In this document: positions 1 through 6,313 of the stretch, piece by piece
Position numbering within the stretch: the stretch's first letter is position 1
How the letters are laid out: each line of letters starts with the position of its first letter
DNA from: an uncultured Bacilli bacterium
Lineage (GTDB): Bacteria > Bacillota_I > Bacilli_A > RF39 > UBA660
DNA: 15,168 nucleotides
NCBI GenBank assembly: GCA_910586195.1
Contig: CAJUHO010000031.1
Location: 1-15,168, forward strand
Direction: 5' to 3'
Position numbers and translations under genes: made by a program
Notes under the pieces: model-generated
Told to the model about the DNA's origin: nothing
The model's database searches: none
Seen by the model: the letters and a program-made list of their open reading frames with translations, nothing else

Positions 1-13
1 ATAAAAATATTAA

Positions 14-42
14 TTGTTAATTTTTTTGATATATGTTATGTT
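14..42 (+). promoter_or_regulatory. Candidate promoter upstream of the DGR repeat-like segment
   Basis: TTGTTA (14-19) and TATGTT (37-42) are separated by 17 bp. A TGn extension (34-36) sits directly before the -10 element. A start near 50 would transcribe the DGR repeat-like segment at 85-204 and could end at the hairpin at 366-401. Weak -10 match in AT-rich DNA, so tentative. Confidence 0.3.
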
Positions 43-84
43 GGTGATAGGGAAAAACTGTTAACGTTTTAATGTTTTGGATAA

Positions 85-204
85 GGCTTTCTGCGCGGCG
101 GCTATTATGATGATAATGCAGGTACAGGTGTTTTCTATTTTCACTGTCTTTATGGTACTGCTAACAAGAATGGAACGTTCCGCCTCGTGCTGAGTATACT
201 ATGA
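85..204 (+). repeat. DGR template-repeat or orphan variable-region segment
   Basis: This segment is visibly richer in G and C than its surroundings. Read from 85, it encodes GFLRGG, then YYDDN, GVFYF, HCLYGTAN and NGTFRLVLSIL, ending at TGA (202-204). That pattern (RGG near the start, GVF in the middle, a terminal (G/T)FR-hydrophobic motif) is the known C-terminus of C-type-lectin-fold DGR target proteins. In-frame stops at 70-72 and 82-84 and closed alternative frames show it is not the end of an intact gene here. Being just upstream of avd-RT favours a template repeat. However, the codons at expected variable sites (CAC, TGT, CTT, TAT) are not the adenine-rich AAC/AAT codons usual in a template, which favours a diversified, orphaned variable region. 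No second copy was seen in the window. Exact borders are approximate. Confidence 0.6.
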
Positions 205-220
205 TATAAGAGGATTTAAG

Positions 221-240
221 TTATTATTAGCAAATAATAA
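221..240. repeat. 8-bp perfect inverted repeat with tetraloop after the DGR segment
   Basis: TTATTATT (221-228), loop AGCA, AATAATAA (233-240). It begins 16 bp after the TGA that closes the DGR-like reading frame. Hairpin or cruciform elements with stems of about 8 bp and 4-nt loops are known just downstream of variable regions in several phage DGRs, where they promote retrohoming. The placement fits, but the stem is purely A/T and chance occurrence is possible. Confidence 0.45.
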
Positions 241-330
241 AAAATAGATATCTTAGAAGTTTTTTCCATTTTACAAAGTAGTATTCGTAGAAGAAAATGA
301 GAAGTAATATTTTTCTAATTAGTAGAGTGA

Positions 331-358
331 TTGAATTTTAGAAAAATATTTGTATTAT
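331..358 (+). promoter_or_regulatory. Candidate promoter for avd-RT
   Basis: TTGAAT (331-336), 16 bp, TATTAT (353-358). An overlapping TATAAT is at 358-363. A start near 365 would place the hairpin at 366-392 at the very 5' end of the avd-RT transcript. Confidence 0.35.
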
Positions 359-365
359 ATAATAG

Positions 366-401
366 GAAGTAGTAAATTTTTTTTGCTACTTTTATTTTTT
401 T
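366..401 (+). terminator. Terminator-like hairpin between DGR segment and avd
   Basis: About 10 bp pair between 366-376 and 382-392 (core AAGTAG/CTACTT) around a short T loop, followed by a T-rich tract to about 401. It could end transcription coming through the 85-204 segment. If the promoter at 331-358 is real, it could instead act as a leader hairpin or attenuator for avd-RT. The stem has few G-C pairs. Confidence 0.45.
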
Positions 402-438
402 TAAGAATAATGTGTAAATAAGCAGTAGGAGGAGTTTT

Positions 439-795
439 ATGAATGAATTAGAATCATTAATGATTTATAAACAATATGTAGAATTAATTTATTATACTTT
501 AACAATTTTATTAAAATATCCAAAATCAGAAAGATTTTCTTTGGCACAAGACATTAAAAATGTGACTTATGATGGATTAAGAAAAATTATTTATGCTCAA
601 AAAGAATATGATAAAAAGATTCGATTGAAAAATTTAAATCAGTTAGATGCCGATTTGAAAATTTTGAAGGTACTAATAAGGGTTTCCCATAAGAAAAAAT
701 ATATATCACCTAAGAATTATACAGCATGGAGTAAAAAAATTACTAATATTGCAAACTTGAATGGTGGATGGATTAAATCATGCCTCATACGATAA
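439..795 (+). CDS. avd: DGR accessory variability determinant (Avd-type four-helix-bundle protein)
   Basis: 118 aa, no signal peptide or membrane segment, basic and largely helical. Two blocks identify the family: KYPKSERFSLAQDIK (residues 26-40) between predicted helices 1 and 2, matching the (F/Y)PKxERF signature of Avd and S23-type four-helix bundles, and ISPKNYTAWSK ... LNGGWIKS near the C-terminus, matching the Avd ending. In studied DGRs Avd forms a pentamer, binds the reverse transcriptase and template RNA, and is needed for cDNA synthesis. A strong Shine-Dalgarno AGGAGGAG (427-434) precedes the ATG at 439. The gene overlaps the RT by 16 bp, implying one transcript and translational coupling. 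Identification rests on motif recall plus the adjacent DGR-type RT. Confidence 0.88.
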   Translation: MNELESLMIYKQYVELIYYTLTILLKYPKSERFSLAQDIKNVTYDGLRKIIYAQKEYDKKIRLKNLNQLDADLKILKVLIRVSHKKKYISPKNYTAWSKKITNIANLNGGWIKSCLIR

Positions 796-1835
796 GAAAT
801 GCATTTGATAAACATTTGACATTTGAGTCTTTATTATCTGCCCATGCTAGAGCCAGTAAAACAAAAAGAAATTCTAAAGAAGTATTAATTTTTGAAATTG
901 ATTTAGAGACAAATTTAGTTAATTTGTATAAACAATTAAAAAATGGAACTTATAAAATGGGAAAATATCGGGAATTTAAAATTTATGAACCAAAAGAAAG
1001 GGTTATTCGTTCACTACCTTATATAGATAGGATGGTACATCAATGGTATATTCATGAGTTTATTAAACCTTATATCACTCCTAGATTTATTAAAGATTCT
1101 TATGCTTGTATTGATGGAAGGGGAACGCATAAAGCAGTGGAAACATTGCAAGAGTATATGCGTAAGATGAAAAATAAATATGGTAGTTACTATATATTAA
1201 AATGTGATGTTAGAAGATTTTTTTATAATATCGATAAAGATGTTTTACTTGCCATATTAAGTAAAATTATTAAAGACCCTAAATTAATGGAGTTAACAAA
1301 AGTGTTTATCTATGGAGATTTAGATGATGTGGGAATTCCAATCGGTAATTATACATCTCAGTATTTTGCTAATATTTATATGAATGAATTAGATCAATAT
1401 GTGAAGCAAGAGTTGAAAGTAAAATATTATGTACGTTATATGGATGATTTTATTTTGTTAGTAGAGTCTAAGCAGGAAGCAAAAAGATTACTTTTTTTAA
1501 TTAGTCAGTTCTTAGAAGAGAACTTGCATTTAGAATTAAATCACAAAAGTGGTTATTTTCCTAATAGGGCTGGTGTAGACTTTTGTGGATTTCGTATTTT
1601 TGAAAGCTACCGATTGTTGAGAAAACGTAGTTATAAAAAGATTAAGAAAAAAGTAAAAAAGTGGAATTATCTTTATGAACATGAAATTTTAGATATTCAT
1701 CAAGTTCTTTTGGAATGGAATTCGTGGATAGCCCATAGTAATCATGCTTCCTGTTATGCCTTACAAAGGAAAGTTTATGATAGCATTTTGTGTAAAGATG
1801 AATTACCCCCACCTAAAATAGAAAATATTACATAA
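780..1835 (+). CDS. DGR-type reverse transcriptase
   Basis: 351 aa, the usual size for a DGR RT. It copies the template-repeat RNA with errors at adenines, and the cDNA replaces the variable region of the target gene. Visible motifs: catalytic Asp in KCDVRRFFYNID (D143), the DGR-specific block IPIGNYTSQYFANIYMNELD (187-205; group II intron RTs have a PQG-type block here), the YMDD box (220-223) followed by a hydrophobic run, and GVDFCGFRI (265-273). It has no maturase thumb, HNH endonuclease or Rvt-type extra domain, and no retron VTG motif. The lysine-rich tail (282-294) could bind RNA. The start overlaps avd and has GGTGGATGG just upstream. It ends at a hairpin shared with the convergent gene. 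All catalytic residues are present, so the enzyme looks functional. Confidence 0.95.
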   Translation: MPHTIRNAFDKHLTFESLLSAHARASKTKRNSKEVLIFEIDLETNLVNLYKQLKNGTYKMGKYREFKIYEPKERVIRSLPYIDRMVHQWYIHEFIKPYITPRFIKDSYACIDGRGTHKAVETLQEYMRKMKNKYGSYYILKCDVRRFFYNIDKDVLLAILSKIIKDPKLMELTKVFIYGDLDDVGIPIGNYTSQYFANIYMNELDQYVKQELKVKYYVRYMDDFILLVESKQEAKRLLFLISQFLEENLHLELNHKSGYFPNRAGVDFCGFRIFESYRLLRKRSYKKIKKKVKKWNYLYEHEILDIHQVLLEWNSWIAHSNHASCYALQRKVYDSILCKDELPPPKIENIT

Positions 1836-1859
1836 AATCCTCACCAATTGGTGAGGATT
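1836..1859. terminator. Bidirectional terminator between RT and CPBP gene
   Basis: A perfect 10-bp stem, AATCCTCACC / GGTGAGGATT, with an AATT loop. It starts right after the RT stop, and its distal arm contains the stop codon of the minus-strand gene. T-richness is clearer on the minus-strand side. Confidence 0.7.
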
Positions 1860-2550
1860 ATCTTGTAAGGATTGATAATAGGGTTAATACAGTATTATGA
1901 ATGATGTGCATACTGATAGATGTATAAATGGTATTGGTTTTATAATACATATAGGCAAATGAGATTCCTAAAGAGGAATAGGGAATAATATATAATAACT
2001 CAAGAGGGGTGGAAAAACTTGTAATGACATGTAGTCCACCAAAAATAAGTCCAGAGCTTAAAATAAATACCCACTTATTTTGAAAGACGTTTTTGAATGC
2101 TTTTCGGAAAGTTAATTCTTCAATGATTGGGGCAATAATACCAGCATTTATTAACATTAGGATAGGAAGAGTCGTTATCATTTCTTGTACCATTTTTTCA
2201 TTCGTTGCTCCACCAGCATTTAATACAAAGTTCAAAATAATATTAGATACTGCCATTCCTACTAAACCTAAAAACCAATAGCGAAATGCAGCATCCATAT
2301 TTTGTAAAGAATTTTTCCTGAAATTTATCCATTCTGCTTTTAATTCTTTCCAATAAATTTTACAAAGTATTAGTAAAAGAACTATATTAGAAAATAAACT
2401 TAGGCAGATGTTTTGGGTAGAAGTTAATTTTTCTATATCCATATTAAATAATAAAATAGGAATCAATTGTAAATAGCTACTATAATAAAAAAGAATAAAT
2501 ACAAAGATACTTTGTATAATTTTTTTGATTAATATTGACCTTTTTTTCAT
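1858..2550 (-). CDS. CPBP family intramembrane metalloprotease
   Basis: 230 aa with about six to seven hydrophobic segments, so an integral membrane protein. The three signature motifs of the CPBP (Abi, Rce1-like) family are present: EELTFR (E144, E145, R149), FGGLH (F170 to H174) and HIIHN (H215 to N219). These residues coordinate zinc and activate water within the membrane. In Firmicutes the family includes bacteriocin self-immunity proteins and enzymes processing membrane peptides, and the substrate here cannot be read from sequence. The ATG at 2548-2550 is preceded by GGTGAT at a good distance. It is a single gene, convergent with the RT and divergent from the rluA-family unit. No functional link to the DGR is evident. 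Confidence 0.85.
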   Translation of the reverse strand: MKKRSILIKKIIQSIFVFILFYYSSYLQLIPILLFNMDIEKLTSTQNICLSLFSNIVLLLILCKIYWKELKAEWINFRKNSLQNMDAAFRYWFLGLVGMAVSNIILNFVLNAGGATNEKMVQEMITTLPILMLINAGIIAPIIEELTFRKAFKNVFQNKWVFILSSGLIFGGLHVITSFSTPLELLYIIPYSSLGISFAYMYYKTNTIYTSISMHIIHNTVLTLLSILTR

Positions 2551-2566
2551 TTATATCACCATTTTT

Positions 2567-2595
2567 ACTATAACATAATTACTGTTAAATGGAAA
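2567..2595 (-). promoter_or_regulatory. Promoter for the CPBP protease gene
   Basis: On the minus strand TTTCCA (2590-2595), 17 bp, TATAGT (2567-2572), with a TGn extension directly before the -10. Confidence 0.5.
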
Positions 2596-2681
2596 GGTGA
2601 ATGGTGATGCTTATGTTAGAATTATTGTCTAATCTTGCCAATGATTGTCAATTTTTCTTTTCTTTTGTATTAAAAGTAAGA

Positions 2682-2687
2682 TATAAT
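2682..2687 (+). promoter_or_regulatory. -10 box for the rluA-nagZ-trx-ttcA unit
   Basis: A perfect TATAAT lies 22 bp upstream of the ATG at 2709. The -35 match is poor (TTTCTT at 2659-2664). A start near 2694 leaves a very short leader ahead of the Shine-Dalgarno and excludes the in-frame upstream ATG at 2601. Confidence 0.4.
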
Positions 2688-2708
2688 GACCTTAATAGGA
2701 GAGGCATT

Positions 2709-3545
2709 ATGAAAAATAGGTATGTTGTAGAAAGAGAAGGACTATTATTAGAGTATTTGTATGAAGTCATAGATTTACCAAAGAAAAAAGTTAAACAGTA
2801 TTTGACTCATGGGAATATTTATGTTGAAAATACGAGAACTACTAAATATAATTATCCATTAGAAAAAGGAATGGTTATTACTATACATTCTAAGGAAAAT
2901 GAAAAATTACCATTTGAAATTCTTTATGAGGATGATTATATTATTGTAGTAAATAAGCCGAGTGGCCTATTGACAATCGCTACAGATAAAGAAAAACAAT
3001 GTACTTTATATCATATGGTTAGAGAATATTTACAAAAGAGAAAACATGGCTCTAAAGTTTTTATTATTCATCGTTTGGATAAAGAAACAAGTGGTGTTTT
3101 GCTACTTGCTAAAGATTTAAAAACTAAAAATCAGATACAGCAGCATTGGGATGAATATGTAAAGGTACGAGAGTATAAAGCTATTGTAGAAGGAGTTCCT
3201 AAGAAAAAGGAAGGGATGCTGATTCATTATTTAAAAGAAACCTCTACAAATCTAGTTTATGTAGCAAAGGATGGGAAAAGAGCTGTTACCTCTTATAAAT
3301 TAGAAAAAAGTAAGAATGGATTTAGTCTACTTACGATATTTATTGAAACAGGAAGAAAAAACCAGATTCGTGTACAGCTTTCTCATATTGGACTTCCTAT
3401 TTTAGGTGATAAAAAGTATCATAAAAAAACAAAGGGAAAGCGCTTATATTTACATGCTACTCGTCTTAAAATATTTTATCCTATGTTGGGGAAAATGATG
3501 ACTTTTACAGCACCAGAGCCGCAAGAATTTAAGAAAGTGGTGTAA
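2709..3545 (+). CDS. RluA-family pseudouridine synthase
   Basis: 278 aa. It isomerises specific uridines in rRNA or tRNA to pseudouridine. An S4-like RNA-binding region comes first (about residues 1-60), then the catalytic domain with YIIVVNKPSGLLT (77-89) and the family signature HRLDKETSGVLLLAKD (121-136), whose D124 is the catalytic aspartate. GRKNQIRVQLSHIGLPILGDKKY in the C-terminal half is also typical. An in-frame ATG at 2601 would add 36 residues that do not resemble the family. ATG 2709 is preferred because of the strong Shine-Dalgarno AGGAGAGG (2697-2704) and the TATAAT at 2682. The RluA/RluD-like paralogue and exact uridine target cannot be decided from sequence. First gene of a probable four-gene unit, 4 bp from the next. 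Confidence 0.88.
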   Translation: MKNRYVVEREGLLLEYLYEVIDLPKKKVKQYLTHGNIYVENTRTTKYNYPLEKGMVITIHSKENEKLPFEILYEDDYIIVVNKPSGLLTIATDKEKQCTLYHMVREYLQKRKHGSKVFIIHRLDKETSGVLLLAKDLKTKNQIQQHWDEYVKVREYKAIVEGVPKKKEGMLIHYLKETSTNLVYVAKDGKRAVTSYKLEKSKNGFSLLTIFIETGRKNQIRVQLSHIGLPILGDKKYHKKTKGKRLYLHATRLKIFYPMLGKMMTFTAPEPQEFKKVV

Positions 3546-3549
3546 TAAA

Positions 3550-4683
3550 ATGAAAAAGGGCTGGATACTATTTTTGATATTATTGATATTAGTTGGCTGT
3601 GATAGAAAGGGTGAAAAAGAAAAAATACTTATCTCGGATAGTAAAAAGGTAACCATAGAAAAAAATCTATTTGAAAATTACTACCATGAAGCAGAAAAGA
3701 AAATAGTAAATATGACTTTAGAAGAAAAAGTAGGACAGCTTTTTTTAGCTAGAATGAACCAAGATGTAGTTGAGTCTGAAATACAAACTTTTCATCCTGG
3801 AGGGTATGTTCTTTTTGCCAGAGATTTTGAAAATGAAACGAAAGAATCCATTACTGCTAAGATTAAAAAATATCAACAGTTGACTACTACACCTATGATT
3901 ATGGCAGTAGATGAAGAGGGCGGAACTGTAACACGAGTGAGTCGATTTCCAAATTTTAGGTCTATGAGGTTTCAATCTAATCAGGAACTTTATGCCCAGG
4001 GAGGATTCGATATGATTATTGCGACAGAAAAAGAAAAAGTTTCCTTATTAAGAGAGTTGGGACTTAATTTAAATTTAGCACCAGTGGCAGATATTTCTAT
4101 AAACCCTAATGATTATATGTATAGTAGAAGTTTTGGTCAAGATGCCATTTCTACTAGTAATTTTATTAAATATGTCGTTCAAACTAATTATGAAAATCAA
4201 TTTGCTTCTTGCCTAAAACATTTTCCTGGTTATGGCAGTAACATAGATACACACACAGGAATTGCTATAGATGAACGGAGTTATGAGAGTTTTCTAGAAA
4301 ATGATTTTCTGCCATTTCAGGCAGGAATTAAGGAAAAAGTTCCTACTATATTAGTTTCTCACAATATTGTAAAATCTATGGATGAGTCTTCACCTGCTTC
4401 TTTATCTTATAAAGTCCATCAAATATTAAGGGAACAGTTGAAATTTAGTGGCCTTATTATTACTGATGATTTGGCAATGGATGCAATTTCAAACTATACA
4501 AATGATGAAAACAGTGCTGTTTTAGCCATTAAAGCGGGAAATGATTTAGTTATTACTTCTAATCTTCAAACAGATTATGAGGCAGTGCTGAAAGCTTTGC
4601 ACGATGGAAAAATTTCTTCTTCCATTATAGAAAATGCACTGAAACGGATTATTGCCTTTAAGTATGCATACCATATTGCTTAA
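3550..4683 (+). CDS. Glycoside hydrolase family 3 (NagZ-like) lipoprotein
   Basis: 377 aa. The N-terminus is a lipoprotein signal with a lipobox ending at C17 (LVGC), so the enzyme is anchored outside the membrane. The GH3 barrel carries GGYVLFARDF (84-93), AVDEEGGTVTR (119-129), NLNLAPVADI (173-182), KHFPGYG (223-229), the D233-x-H235 dyad typical of NagZ acid/base catalysis, and LIITDDLAMDA (302-312) with the expected nucleophile aspartate. The likely reaction is removal of beta-N-acetylglucosamine from muropeptides during wall turnover, as for B. subtilis NagZ. The usual KHFPGHG motif reads KHFPGYG. The protein lacks the extra C-terminal domain of B. subtilis NagZ. It starts 4 bp after the pseudouridine synthase. 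Confidence 0.87.
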   Translation: MKKGWILFLILLILVGCDRKGEKEKILISDSKKVTIEKNLFENYYHEAEKKIVNMTLEEKVGQLFLARMNQDVVESEIQTFHPGGYVLFARDFENETKESITAKIKKYQQLTTTPMIMAVDEEGGTVTRVSRFPNFRSMRFQSNQELYAQGGFDMIIATEKEKVSLLRELGLNLNLAPVADISINPNDYMYSRSFGQDAISTSNFIKYVVQTNYENQFASCLKHFPGYGSNIDTHTGIAIDERSYESFLENDFLPFQAGIKEKVPTILVSHNIVKSMDESSPASLSYKVHQILREQLKFSGLIITDDLAMDAISNYTNDENSAVLAIKAGNDLVITSNLQTDYEAVLKALHDGKISSSIIENALKRIIAFKYAYHIA

Positions 4684-4729
4684 AAATATTAGATTTGTTA
4701 TTATAATAATGACTGAGGTGAAAAGATAT

Positions 4730-5410
4730 ATGAAAAAAGTAGTTACACTTTTAATGATGATGGCACTCATTTTGACAGTAGGATGTGCAAAAGAAGAAAC
4801 AGTACCCCTTACTAAGGATGAGAAAAAGTTTCGAGAAGAATATGAAAGCTTAAATGGAAAAAAACGAGGAGATCATACTATTATGTCCATTGATATTGTA
4901 TCTGATAATAAAATGGAATATATTGATAGCAAAAAGGCTATAGATATTTTAGAACATAAGACAGGAATTATCTATTTTGGTTTTCCAACTTGCCCATGGT
5001 GTCGAAATGTGGTTCCTATTTTAATTGATGTTGCAAAGGAAATTGGAGTAGATAAAATTTATTATGCAAATATTTCTGAGGAAAGAGATGTTAAACATTT
5101 AGATGATGATGAAAATATAGTAGTAGATAAAGAAGGAAGCGGCAATTATTCTAAAATCGTAGAATTACTAAAAGATGAATTAGGTCCTTATGAAGGATTA
5201 AAGGATGATAGTATAAAACGTCTTTATTTTCCAACTATAGTTTTTGTTAAGAATGGTAAGGTAGAGGATATTCATATTGGAACATTGGATAGTCAAGAGG
5301 ATCCTTATCAAGAATTAAATAGTGATCAGAAGAAAGAGCTGCAAACTATCTTTTCAAAAGCTATAAAAAAAATTGAAACATTAACTTGTGATACGGATAA
5401 ATCATGTTAA
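4730..5410 (+). CDS. Thioredoxin-fold lipoprotein with CPWC active site
   Basis: 226 aa from ATG 4730, chosen over the in-frame ATG at 4652 because GAGGTG (4715-4720) precedes it and it begins a proper lipoprotein signal (MKK, hydrophobic core, LTVGC with C19). The mature part has a thioredoxin-like motif FPTCPWCRN (C88, C91) and a later YFPTIVFVKNGK (166-177) containing the cis-proline expected of the fold. An insertion of about 50 residues with an acidic stretch (DDDEN) lies between them. The C-terminus carries two more cysteines (C220, C226). It probably acts as an extracytoplasmic thiol oxidoreductase; direction and partner are unknown. The gene overlaps the ttcA-like gene by 7 bp. Confidence 0.8.
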   Translation: MKKVVTLLMMMALILTVGCAKEETVPLTKDEKKFREEYESLNGKKRGDHTIMSIDIVSDNKMEYIDSKKAIDILEHKTGIIYFGFPTCPWCRNVVPILIDVAKEIGVDKIYYANISEERDVKHLDDDENIVVDKEGSGNYSKIVELLKDELGPYEGLKDDSIKRLYFPTIVFVKNGKVEDIHIGTLDSQEDPYQELNSDQKKELQTIFSKAIKKIETLTCDTDKSC

Positions 5411-6240
5411 AGTCCCAAGAAATAGAACACAGTATTATTACGAAATATAGAAAAGTATTGTGGCGTCCTTTTATGAAGGCCATAAGAGATTATCGATTAG
5501 TAGAAGAAAATGATAAGATTGCTGTTTGTATTTCTGGTGGTAAGGATTCTATGTTGCTTGCTAAATGTATGCAAGAGTTGAAAAAACATGGAAAGGTGAA
5601 TATTTCCTTGGAATTTATCGTAATGGATCCTGGCTATACAGAAGAAGTTCGTAAAAAAATTATCGCTAACGCTAGAGTATTAGATATTCCAATCACAATT
5701 TTTAAAACGGATGTTTTTGCCGTTAGTGAAAAGTTAAATAAGACTGCTCCTTGTTATATGTGTGCTAGAATGCGCAGAGGTTGTCTTTATGAAAAGGCTA
5801 AATCTCTTGGGTGTAATAAGATTGCTTTAGGGCATCATTTTGATGATGTAATAGAAACTATTTTACTCAGTGTTTTTTATGGAGGAGAATACAAAAGTAT
5901 GCCACCTAAGCTTCATAGTCTAAATTTTGAAGGAATGGAACTTATTCGTCCCCTCTATTTAGTTCGAGAACAGGATATTATTGCTTTTTCTAAATATCAT
6001 AAATTAAGTTTTATAAATTGCGCTTGTAAATTCACGGAAAAGCTTGCACAAGATATTCATAAATCGAAACGTTCAGAGATGAAAGTATTAATTCAAAAGT
6101 TAACAGAGCAGAATTCACTTATTGCTTATAACATTTTTAAATCGAGTGAAAATGTATCTCTTGATACACTGCTTGGATATAAACTGAATGGAGAAAAACA
6201 TAGTTTTTTAGAACAATATGATCAAAGAACTAATAAGTAG
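5404..6240 (+). CDS. TtcA-like PP-loop tRNA thiolation enzyme
   Basis: 278 aa, cytoplasmic. The PP-loop SGGKDS (44-49) binds ATP and adenylates the target base. CYMC (C117, C120) plus a third cysteine at INCAC (C206 or C208) fits the three-cysteine [4Fe-4S] site of TtcA/TtuA enzymes. GHHFDDVIETILLS (143-156) is characteristic of the TtcA family. The Enterobacterial enzyme makes 2-thiocytidine-32 in tRNA. In Firmicutes the substrate of such homologues is less certain, so only the family is called. Translation is probably coupled to the preceding thioredoxin-like lipoprotein by a 7-bp overlap. Last gene of the unit, closed by a hairpin at its stop codon. Confidence 0.85.
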   Translation: MLKSQEIEHSIITKYRKVLWRPFMKAIRDYRLVEENDKIAVCISGGKDSMLLAKCMQELKKHGKVNISLEFIVMDPGYTEEVRKKIIANARVLDIPITIFKTDVFAVSEKLNKTAPCYMCARMRRGCLYEKAKSLGCNKIALGHHFDDVIETILLSVFYGGEYKSMPPKLHSLNFEGMELIRPLYLVREQDIIAFSKYHKLSFINCACKFTEKLAQDIHKSKRSEMKVLIQKLTEQNSLIAYNIFKSSENVSLDTLLGYKLNGEKHSFLEQYDQRTNK

Positions 6241-6268
6241 CCGAAAAAAGGTTCTTGTTAGTTTTATT
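6228..6268 (+). terminator. Terminator at the end of the ttcA-like gene
   Basis: AACTAATAAG (6228-6237) pairs with CTTGTTAGTT (6254-6263), 10 bp with one G-U pair, followed by a T-rich tail. A competing pairing AAGAAC/GTTCTT is possible. The distal arm contains the -35 box of the next promoter. Confidence 0.55.
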
Positions 6269-6283
6269 TTATTATGTTATAAT
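6255..6283 (+). promoter_or_regulatory. Strong vegetative-type promoter upstream of the 126-aa gene
   Basis: TTGTTA (6255-6260), 17 bp, TATAAT (6278-6283), with a TGn extended -10 (6275-6277). The predicted start is about 6290, giving a short leader before the GTG at 6314. Confidence 0.75.
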
Positions 6284-6313
6284 ACACCTTGCTTATAGAA
6301 AGAGGGGATTTTT

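Noticed and set aside
780..1835. RT as a group II intron maturase, retron RT or abortive-infection RT
   Set aside because: The IGNYTSQ block, the short length, the absence of a maturase or endonuclease domain, and the overlapping avd gene all point to a DGR. No intron domain V-like end or msr/msd-like structure was seen.
2601..2708. N-terminal extension of the pseudouridine synthase from the ATG at 2601
   Set aside because: The 36 added residues do not look like the family, the TATAAT at 2682 lies inside them, and a much better Shine-Dalgarno precedes ATG 2709.
4652..4729. Upstream start for the thioredoxin-like lipoprotein
   Set aside because: It would bury the lipoprotein signal, overlaps the previous gene and lacks the ribosome site found before 4730.
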